Source: Diplonema papillatum (taxonomy: Eukaryota > Euglenozoa > Diplonemea > Diplonemida > Diplonemidae). Taken from it: 64,000 bases of DNA. Under the pieces are notes generated by a model. It saw only the letters and a list, made by a program, of their open reading frames with translations, was not told the DNA's origin and searched no databases. The stretch spans positions 1 through 64,000 of the forward strand of contig JAPJBO010000583.1 of the NCBI GenBank assembly GCA_030068145.1. Direction: 5' to 3'. Made by a program: the position numbers and the translations under genes. Positions 41,786 to 51,194 of this stretch are shown one piece after another (positions within the stretch are counted from its first letter, which is position 1; each line of letters begins with the position of its first letter).

Positions 41786-44138
41786 TGGGCCATTACATCA
41801 ATGTAACGGGCAGAATTTGACGGAAAACCACTGTTACATCAATGTAATGGCCCAAATTTGACCGAAAACCACTGTTACATCGATGTAATGGCCAGAATCT
41901 GACGGAAAACCGCTGTTACATCGATGTAATGGGCAGAATCTGACGGAAAACCACTGTTACATCAATGTAATGGCCCAAATTTGACGGAAAACCAGATGTA
42001 ATGGGCAGAATTTGACGGAAAACCACGGTTACATCAATGTAATGGCCCAAGTTTGACCGAAAACCACTGTTACATCGATGTAATGGCCAGAATCTGACGG
42101 AAAACCACTGTTACATCAATGTAATGGCCCAAATTTGACCGAAAACCACTGTTACATCAATGTAATGGCCAGAATTTGACGGAAAACCACTGTTACATCA
42201 ATGTAATGGCCCAAGTTTGACCGAAAACCACTGTTACATCAATGTAATGGCCAGAATTTGACGGAAAACCACTGTTACATCAATGTAATGGCCAAATTTG
42301 ACCGAAAACCACTGTTACATCGATGTAATGGCCAGAATCTGACGGAAAACCACTGTTACATCGATGTAATGGGCAGAATTTGACCGAAAACCACTGTTAC
42401 ATCAATGTAATGGCCCAAATTTGACGGAAAACCACTGTTACATCGATGTAATGGGCAGAATCTGACGGAAAACCACTGTTACATCAATGTAATGGGCAAA
42501 TTTGACCGAAAACCACTGTTACATCAATGTAATGGCCCAAATTTGACGAAAACCACTGTTACATCAATGTAATGGCCAAATTTGACGGAAAACCACTGTT
42601 ACATCGATGTAATGGCCAGAATCTGACGGAAAACCACTGTTACATCAATGTAATGGGCCAAATTTGACCGAAAACCACTGTTACATCAATGTAATGGCCC
42701 AAATTTGACGGAAAACCACTGTTACATTGAATGTAATGGGCAGAATCTGACGGAAAACCACTGTTACATCAATGTAATGGGCCGAATTTGACCGAAAACC
42801 ACTGTTACATCAATGTAATGGCCCAAATTTGACGGAAAACCACTGTTACATCAATGTAATGGCCCAAATTTGACCGAAAACCACTGTTACATCGATGTAA
42901 TGGCCAAATCTGACGGAAAACCACTGTTACATCGATGTAATGGGCAGAATTTGACCGAAAACCACTGTTACATCAATGTAATGGGCCAAATTTGACCGAA
43001 AACCACTGTTACATCAATGTAATGGGCCAGAATTTGACGGAAAACCACTGTTACATCAATGTAATGGCCCAAATTTGACCGAAAACCACTGTTACATCGA
43101 TGTAATGGCCAGAATCTGACGGAAAACCACTGTTACATCGATGTAATGGGCAGAATTTGACGGAAAACCACTGTTACATCAATGTAATGGCCCGAATTTG
43201 ACGGAAAACCACTGTTACATCAATGTAATGGCCCAAATTTGACGGAAAACCACTGTTACATCAATGTAATGGCCAAATTTGACGGAAAACCACTGTTACA
43301 TCGATGTAATGGCCAAATTTGACGGAAAACCACTGTTACATCGATGTAATGGCCAGAATTTGACGGAAAACCACTGTTACATCAATGTAATGGCCCAAAT
43401 TTGACGGAAAACCACTGTTACATCGATGTAATGGGCAGAATCTGACGGAAAACCACTGTTACATCAATGTAATGGGCAGAATTTGACGGAAAACCACTGT
43501 TACATCAATGTAATGGCCCAAATTTGACCGAAAACCACTGTTACATCAATGTAATGGCCCAAATTTGACGGAAAACCACTGTTACATCAATGTAATGGGC
43601 CAAATTTGACCGAAAACCACTGTTACATCAATGTAATGGGCAGAATTTGACCGAAAACCACTGTTACATCAATGTAATGGCCCAAATTTGACGGAAAACC
43701 ACTGTTACATCAATGTAATGGGCAGAATTTGACGGAAAACCACTGTTACATCAATGTAATGGGCCAAATTTGACCGAAAACCACTGTTACATCAATGTAA
43801 TGGCCAAATTTGACCGAAAACCACTGTTACATCAATGTAATGGCCCAAATTTGACCGAAAACCACTGTTACATCGATGTAATGGCCAAATCTGACGGAAA
43901 ACCACTGTTACATCGAATGTAATGGGCAGAATTTGACGAAAACCACTGTTACATCAATGTAATGGCCCAAATTTGACGGAAAACCACTGTTACATCAATG
44001 TAATGGCCCAAATCTGACGGAAAACCACTGTTACATTGATGTAATGGGCAGAATCTGACGGAAAACCACTGTTACATCAATGTAATGGGCCAAATTTGAC
44101 GAAAACCACTGTTACATCAATGTAGTGGGCCAAATCGG
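41786..44138 (+). repeat. 41-bp satellite array, forward
   Basis: About 57 units of 40-43 bp with the palindromic core TTACATCRATGTAA, followed by variants of ATGGCCCAAATTTGACGG or ATGGGCAGAATCTGACGG and AAAACCACTG. Mostly R = A in the core, with a minority R = G. Confidence 0.95.
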
Positions 44139-44193
44139 CTAAAATGACCAAAATCCGGATTTTTCGAAAAGTGGCACGAAAACCGAAAAAAGT

Positions 44194-44270
44194 CTACTTG
44201 CGGGGTTCGAACCCGGGTCGTCAGAGCTTGGTACCCAAGGTACTACTGCATCAACCACAGGAGCTCTGGC
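44194..44270 (-). tRNA. tRNA-like sequence (degenerate) with a possible Pol III terminator
   Basis: On the minus strand a D-arm-like block (CTCCTGTGGTTGATGCAGTA) is followed by a perfect B box (GGTTCGAACCC) in a near-complete T arm, then a T6 run (44186-44191). The acceptor ends do not pair and the anticodon loop is not canonical, so this is probably a tRNA-derived promoter or decayed tRNA rather than a working tRNA. It sits in the centre of the foldback element. Confidence 0.4.
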
Positions 44271-44339
44271 AAAAAAAAAAAAAAACCTTTCATTCGTGGC
44301 CGACTGTTCAAAAAACTGTCTTTTTCAGTTTTTGCGCCT

Positions 44340-45632
44340 TTGATGTAACAGTGGTTTTCTGTGAAATTCGGCCCGTTACATTGGTGTAATAGTGGTTTTC
44401 CGTCAAATTCTGCCCATTACATTGATGTAACAGTGGTTTTCGGTCAGATTCTGCCCATTACATTCATGTAACAGTGGTTTTCGGTCAAATTTGGCCCATT
44501 ACATTGATGTAACAGCGGTTTTCCGTCAAGATTCTGCCCATTACATTGATGTAACAGTGGTTTTCCGTCAGATTCTGCCCATGACATTGATGTAACAGTG
44601 GTTTTCCGTCAGATTCTGCCCATTACATCGATGTAACAGCGGTTTTCCGTCAGATTCTGCCCATTACATCTGGTCTTCCGTCAAATTCTGCCCATTACAT
44701 CGGTGTAACAGTGGTTTTCGGTCAGATTCTGCCCATTACATCGATGTAACAGTGGTTTTCCGTCAAATTCTGCCCATTACATCGATGTAACAGTGGTTTT
44801 CGGTCAAATTTGGGCCATTACATTGATGTAACAGTGGTTTTCCGTCAGATTCTGCCCATTACATTGATGTAACAGTGGTTTTCCGTCAGATTCTGCCCAT
44901 TACATCGATGTAACAGTGGTTTTCCGTCAGATTCTGCCCATTACATCGATGTAACAGTTTTCCGGTTCTTCCGTCAAATTCTGCCCATTACATCGATGTA
45001 ACAGTGGTTTTCGGTCAGATTCTGCCCATTACATCGATGTAACAGTGGTTTTCCGTCAAATTCTGCCCATTACATCGATGTAACAGTGGTTTTCGGTCAA
45101 ATTTGGGCCATTACATTGATGTAACAGTGGTTTTCCGTCAGATTCTGCCCATTACATCGATGTAACAGTGGTTTTCCGTCAAATTTGGGCCATGACATTG
45201 ATGTAACAGTGGTTTTCGGTCAAATTCTGCCCATTACATTGATGTAACAGTGGTTTTCCGTCAGATTCTGCCCATTACATCGATGTAACAGTGGTTTTCC
45301 GTCAAATTCTGCCCATTCCATCGATGTACCAGTGGTTTTCGGTCAAATTTGGGCCATTACATTGATGTAACAGTGGTTTTCGGTCAAATTTGGCCCATTA
45401 CATTGATGTAACAGTGGTTTTCCGTCAAATTCTGCCCATTACATCGATGTAACAGTGGTTTTCGGTCAGATTTGGGCCATTACATTGATGTAGCAGTGGG
45501 TTTCTGTGAAATTCGGCCCATTACAGTGATGTAACAGTGGTTTCCCGCCAGATTTGGCCCATTACATTGATGTAACAGCGGTTTTCGGTCAGATTTGGGC
45601 CATTACATTGATGCAACAGTGGGTTTCCGTCG
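44340..45632 (-). repeat. 41-bp satellite array, reverse
   Basis: About 31 units of the reverse complement of the forward array (TTACATYGATGTAACAGTGG, TTTTCCGTCA). It contains a larger duplicated block (about 44560-44790 resembles 44860-45090). Confidence 0.95.
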
Positions 45633-45759
45633 GAAAATCTTCATGCAGTTTTGGGGAAAAAATATTCCCACCAGAGGGGGGGGGGGACCCACCCACCAAA
45701 ATTTTGGCGAGAGTAGTGGGCAGTTGGCCCGCCCGGGTAATAATCCGCTGTCCCTAAGT

Positions 45760-46845
45760 ACATGTATTCAAAAAGACAGTCCACTCAGCGGGTTTCTACT
45801 CAAAGTACACACGGGCACGCAGTGTTTCCTGAGAACACGAACACCACTGTGTGTTACAGCAAGATGAGAAAACTCTACCGAGTGAATCAAAAGGATAAAG
45901 GACGCAACCCCAAACAACACCCACCGGCGGAGAAACAATTGCGCAAATAAGAAACGCCTCCGTCTGGCGTGTGAGGGGGCGTTGAACTACCGTTTACCGG
46001 TGACACCGGGAAGCGCCGGTGTCGGCTTCTTGACCATGGTACCGTGGTAAGATTCAACGACGCCAGTCTCTATACGCCCACACATGGGCTCGTCGTGAGC
46101 ATTGAGTTCTTTTAAGTACATGAACCACATGGATTAGCATGCACTCGTCGTGAGCATGAAACCAGTCCACGCGGGCACGCGTGCGTGGGGTACCTCTCTT
46201 TCTCTCACTGACCCGTGGGCCTTCTGCCGCGGGAAGGCAAATGCGGGGTTTCGAACCGCATCACGCAAACAGCTCAAAATATTTCAATCGGTTGGTGCAA
46301 AATCTTGTCAAAATTTGTCGGTGTCGGGAATACGTGGCTGCAGTGCCAGCAGGCTCCTCTCACAGGTACCGGCCAGTCCCGGAGGACTTTCGGAAACTGG
46401 CACCCGAACACAAACGCTTCCAGCTTAACCCCTTATGGACAGAGGGAAAGGGGGGTGTCCAGAGTGCAGAGTGCTTTTTTCTCAGGAAACTCTGAGTCAA
46501 ACCTGGGGCACCTTGCAAAGGTTTCGCAAGACATCACCATGCCGTATTCGTATGCTGCGGCCAACTTTAGCCGCCTCCGCAGTGCACATGGGGTTGCCGA
46601 CTGCAGCACCAATGGTTGAAGTACCCAAGGGAAAGTGCGAGGAAGCAACATCCTGTGGTAAGGACAGCATGTTCTACAGCTATTCTTGAGTCCCCAGTCG
46701 ACTTTTATGACGATTCTTCGCGATCTCCTCGTGCCGGCAGAGCACGTTGCGGGTACTACGCGCAGCGTGGGTGCACGCAGCAAAGCATGGTGCTGCATAA
46801 CGTATCTTGGTTTCCTCAGCGTCTTTTTCGTACGTTTAAGGCTAC
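45760..46845. other. Intergenic stretch, no gene recognised
   Basis: Apart from the 42-bp element at 46102, only overlapping frames without features. Confidence 0.4.
46089..46156 (+). mobile_element. 42-bp mobile unit, copy 1, with 13-bp target duplication
   Basis: The unit is 46102-46143 (starts TTGAGTTCTTTTAAG, ends GGATTAGCATGCA). It is flanked by exact direct repeats CTCGTCGTGAGCA at 46089-46101 and 46144-46156. Confidence 0.85.
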
Positions 46846-46849
46846 GGTT

Positions 46850-47028
46850 TGAGCCGGTCCGTCCCTTTCTCTTGAAACTGCATCGAAGTGCCTGCCGCTG
46901 TTTATCACAGTGAATCACGGTCCATCACGGTCTATCAGGTCCATCCCTAGTCCCTAGGGCTGCATCGAATTGCCCGGTGCTGTACTCTTCGGTCTATCAC
47001 GGTCTATGAGAGGGGATGGACCGGCTCA
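46850..47028 (+). mobile_element. MITE family C, 179 bp
   Basis: TIRs TGAGCCGGTCCGTCC and GGATGGACCGGCTCA (one mismatch in 15). Shares internal blocks with 5023-5172 in opposite order. Flanks show no clear duplication. A lone terminus also occurs at about 49453 (GCGGACCGGCTCAAC). Confidence 0.75.
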
Positions 47029-47029
47029 A

Positions 47030-48010
47030 CGTTGCTTCTTCTCGGATTTGTTTTTAGGGGACGTAGATCCATGTCGTTAAAGGCAGAACCCGAGCTGAAG
47101 TTCAGACAAGGTGCCTCCTTAGTATAGACACGTCAAAATGATCAATGCCTGCTACTGTAAGCAGACGCGCGAAGGGCCGAATGAAAATGCTCGGGAAATC
47201 CAAAATACCTGGTCGGATGCTTGTTTAGGCTGAAATAATGGCAGCAGAATGCAAAAACAAGACAGAATCACCTCCAAGCCAATTCCTTGGGGAAAAACAT
47301 CAGAAACCCAAACTGGGCGTCGCCAGAAATCCAAAACTTGAAACCTACCACTCCGGTGCCCATAAAACGCTCCGAAAGGGCGACAGAACGAAAGACAGTA
47401 AGTGTGCCGCCCGCATCTTCGCGTGTGGATCGCACAGGTATTTCTTCCTCGTCACATCCGAAGAGCGGGGTCCTTTGCGCACGCGCGCCCTATCCCAAGC
47501 AAAACTCCCCCTAAAACGCGTTGAGGGACTTTTTCATTAAGGTTTCACGATGGGAGTGGCGCATTACCCGGAAACGAGCACCACCATCCGGTTTCTTTTC
47601 TTGAAAGTATGCCAATACTGCAGGGAATAGTTGACTAGACCTCTTGAGTTTGTGCTGACCACGAATTGGGGAGTCGGGAGAACCTACAAAGCCAAAAGCA
47701 GGACCGACCCCCCCGTTCGTGAGAAAAAGCGAAGAATAAAAACACCTTCTAGACTGTTTCTTTTTTCCATCTATCTTTGTCAAGAGCTGCAACTCAACTA
47801 TTCTATCTCCCCCGTAATGAGAACAGCACCCCGCCTTCTCCGGTGCGCGCGTGTTGCTTCCTCGATGCCGATATAATTCCTGCCTCTTTTAATCGTACGG
47901 GATCCTTGGATCTTAGTCTTACACTGTGGAGCCCAGCCTCAGCAGCTGGAGTTGAAGAAGGTGCGTGCCCGAGTTCCACCCGAAAAGCGGGCGTGGCCAG
48001 AAGAGGTGCT
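47030..48010. other. Intergenic stretch, no gene recognised
   Basis: No family features in the short frames on either strand. Confidence 0.4.
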
Positions 48011-48011
48011 G

Positions 48012-48172
48012 CTTGTGCAGGCTAAAAAGACTTCGGCGTGTTTTGGTGGTTGATCAGAACCTGACCAACCTTACCTGAAAATGACAGGGTAAATACAGGT
48101 GGGAAAACGATCAACTGGCACGCACAAACAAAACGAAGCGCCTGTCTTTTTTTCAATTTCAGCTTTTCCGTT
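48012..48172 (+). repeat. Dispersed repeat family B, copy 2
   Basis: TGTGCAGGCTAAAAAGACTT through GGTGGTTGATCAGAAC, GGGTAAATACA and AACGAAGCGCCTGTC, ending in a T run. The 5' part with the TACTAAC word is missing here. Confidence 0.8.
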
Positions 48173-48509
48173 CCAGCTTCGAGGCTGACTGGACTCCACC
48201 GTGTAGAAACCCGCAAAAAACAACCGGGCTTCTCTCTTCCACTCGCCAACCTTGGTTTCTCGTTTTACCCACCCGCCGCAGCATGGAACTGTAGCGAACA
48301 CACCAACCGGCAATTGGTTCTTTTTTTTTTTAACTCAGGAGAGTATTAGTGCTCTGTTCTCGTTCCAACCAGTACCCCATTTCCTCCCAGCCTGAATGCC
48401 TCCTTGCTCGGACGGCGCACGCGTGCGCTTTTCTCCTATAACAAGTGTGTTTCAAGCCATTCCTTTTGTTTCCTAATCTTACAGTACAGTATTGAAGGGC
48501 ACGTTTGCG

Positions 48510-48640
48510 GAACAACGGTTGCACATAACAGTTAACGGGTCTTGCAATCCCCCCCATTGAACGAAGCCAACGGAAAAAGTGCTAAATGCCACCCCCAAGA
48601 GGTTTGTACCCTGTGCGCACGCGAAAAACCTGATCATTTA
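48510..48640 (-). repeat. Repeat family F, reversed copy
   Basis: Reverse complement resembles 29240-29345: CACAGGGTA, TAGCACTTTTTCCGTTGGCT, GCAACCGTTGTTCCG. Confidence 0.6.
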
Positions 48641-48651
48641 CGGTTCCATTT

Positions 48652-48950
48652 ATTTTTTACATAAGCGCCAGCTTGAAAAGAAATGCTCGACGATGCTGCC
48701 CGACAAAGAACAGAAGGGATTCCAAGTGCTGTAACTACCGAACCACGTGTTGAACGGACGTGAGGTCATGCGGGTCTACCCCTACACGACAAATCACACA
48801 AACACAACAGGTCAAAAGTCCTGAGTGAGAACAACACACGGTGGTGTAAGCGAAGAACAAATCAGATTGTGATTGTATTGTATTTGCCCCTTACCTCTAT
48901 ATTTCCCCCCTTCCATTCGGAGTCGAAGCAGCTACGTCGAGTATTTTTTT
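48652..48950 (+). repeat. Dispersed repeat family A, copy 3 (fullest)
   Basis: The longest of the three family A copies. It keeps the CACGTGTTGAACGGACGTGA block and the right part ending near GTCGAGTATTTTTTTG. Confidence 0.8.
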
Positions 48951-49099
48951 GCGATAACCAGTAACCACCTCCTTGTTACAGCTAAAAAGGAACGTTGGCA
49001 GCGGTTTAACCTGCAGGTCAAATCGCAAACATGCAATTGTTAAACACGCGTATGCCTAGAACAAGTAGGGATAAAGGTGGCAACGTACTCTCCTCACTC

Positions 49100-49163
49100 C
49101 CGGTAGAGCATTGAGTTCTTTTGAGTACATAACCCACATGGATTAGCATGCACCGGTAGAGCA
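49100..49163 (+). mobile_element. 42-bp mobile unit, copy 2, with 11-bp target duplication
   Basis: The unit is 49111-49152, differing from copy 1 at three or four positions. It is flanked by exact direct repeats CCGGTAGAGCA at 49100-49110 and 49153-49163. Confidence 0.85.
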
Positions 49164-49164
49164 A

Positions 49165-51100
49165 GAAAACAGGTTGAAGGAAGTGCGCACAAATATATAT
49201 GAACATATATTTTGATCAGTTTGATGCTGATGATCCGTTGCTTCGTGTTACGGCAAGTCCAAGCTTCCGGAAATAATTTCCTATAATACGCTGGGAACCA
49301 GTCCCAGTCAGTTGAGTCGTCCAAGCAATTCCTTTTCCCACTTCGAGCTATCGTGACTTTCTCACGCTTTCGAGCACTAAATCGCTGCGGGAGGGTAGTT
49401 TGCCCACAGGTGCACCAATGCGGGGTTTCGGACCAACGGACTCCATCCAGATTAGGGGCGGACCGGCTCAACGAGGCGACACTAGAAGCGCTGATTACGT
49501 GGCAAGGACACATCACGCGATTCTGGATGGACCGGGATCGGCGGTAGCCGACTGTTGTAGCCACACAATTGCGGCCAATTTTAGCTACGACCTGTGCGTA
49601 AACACGGCCCCCCGCCGTGATAGGTTGATGCCGCAGTGGTTGCGGTGCCAATGTTCCCACTCTCCGGATAGGCTCGGGTGGCCTGCGAATGTGGGGTCAG
49701 GGACCTCTGCGTGGCGTCTCAACCTGCAATGAAGGTTTGCTGGGCCATGCAGCCGTTGTTCGCGCGGCCTGGCGTGGTGCTTTCTGGCTGGCTAGGTTGA
49801 AATCGGCGGATGTCTCGAAGACCGCGGCGCGATGGTCAACGGGATTGCAGAACCATGGAGCAGCTGCTGGTGCACGTTATGGGAGAATTTTATAGTCCCG
49901 GCGTCGCAAGCGAACTCTTCGGTCTGAAAAACACACGAACCATTGCAGCTGAAAAAGTTTCCCGGAAAGATTTTGTGCAATCAAGCTGATCAATGACGTG
50001 CTCACCTCCTCCGGTGTTACAACGAGACGCCAACAGCCCCAGAAGGATCCCAACCCACAAAAACTACGTACTTCGTGTCGGTCACAAACAGTCCCGGACA
50101 TGGCTAGCCATAGCCCATAACGAAAGCGTGCACCAAATATACAACCCGTAACCATATAGCCCTTTCTTGCTCTAAGAGAACCCATTCATGAACGGTCACA
50201 CGGAGACCCTAAAACCCCAGAATCTCAAGCGAACTTGAACTCTAAAAATCTTAACTCTAAGAAGAAGGTGGAACGCCACCAATCTGTACGCCCATACGGG
50301 ATCGTCGCAGGCCGTCGGCGAGTGCGGCTAGGGCAACCTCGCTACCTACGAACGTTTCCCCCCGCTGCCCGCTTCGCCGCCGCCCCCCCGTGCACGATTT
50401 TCACGATCCGCAGGGGCACCTGCCGCGGGGCACAGCTCTCCTTGCGTCTCAGGCTCCCGAGATTGTGCAGCCGCCGCCGCCCGTGCACGACTTCCACGAC
50501 GGAACACACAGCAAAGAGGGGTCATCGCAAACGTAAAATTGGCAACTACAAAAAAAAAACGCCCCCGAAATAGAAGAAGTGGTCCAGCATTAGTACAAAC
50601 AGGAAGGGAGAAGGGCGGAGGGGGGACCAAGTTTGTTCGTCAACCCGCGCGGAGGTGCGAACTGAAGGAGCCCTGCACGCGGCGGGCCCCCGTCGGAATC
50701 GCGAAGGAAGAAACGAGGCTTCCCTCCTGGCGCCCCGCGGAAGGGAACCCTCCCGCTCTCTCTCTCTTGTCGTGTCTTGCATAGCGTGTGCGTGCGTGTG
50801 AGAAGGTGCTCAAAGAGAAAAGCACGCAGCTGCCCCCATCCACCGACCGGGGGGCAGGGGGAGAGGTGGCGTAGCTCACCTTCCTCGGGCACGCCGGCTT
50901 TTCCAGCGCAGACGCTCACTGCAGGACACTGCTTGTCTTCCCTCCGTTATTGCGTGCTCGCGCTGATACTACGAGAGATACGACGCGAGATTTTAGTGCG
51001 CGCTTCCACTCCCCTCTTAGTTGAGAAAAAAGCGTTTTTTTTGCTTTTTTCGCCCTGTACCGGGTCGCGGTACCGTCGGTTCGGAAGCATCGACGCAAAC
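49165..51100. other. Intergenic and leader region before the BILBO1-like gene
   Basis: No gene recognised. A T-rich tract at about 51032-51050 followed by AG dinucleotides within 100 nt of the next ATG could be a splice acceptor. A family E word lies at about 50278. Confidence 0.4.
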
Positions 51101-51194
51101 AGATAGCTCAAAGCATCTGCAGAATAGCACGAAGAGCCTCTAGGCAATAACCCGGTTTCACAGTTCTTTTGCGTCGTGGTCGTGGGGTGCGGCG

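Larger units (their letters stand above)
41486..45757. mobile_element. Foldback (FB-like) element: two opposed satellite arrays between TIRs
   Basis: The left end (about 41488-41535) and right end (about 45714-45757) are inverted copies sharing GGATTATTACCCGGGCGGGC and CAACTGCCC. A G run and GACCCACCCACC follow inside on both sides. Between them lie a plus-oriented 41-bp array (41786-44138) and the same array in reverse (44340-45632). No transposase frame. Drosophila FB elements have this plan: long inverted repeats made of short tandem units. No clear target duplication seen. Confidence 0.85.

Noticed and set aside
44194-44270. Functional tRNA gene
   Set aside because: Acceptor strands do not pair and no normal anticodon loop can be drawn; kept only as tRNA-like.
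41786-45632. CRISPR-like array
   Set aside because: Spacers are not unique, the repeats are contiguous satellite units, and the genome is eukaryotic.
46102-46143. 42-bp unit as a tiny intron
   Set aside because: Copies lie outside any recognised gene and lack consistent splice borders; target duplications favour insertion.
46850-47028. 5-bp target duplication of the second MITE
   Set aside because: Flanks CGGTT and ACGTT differ, so no duplication is claimed.
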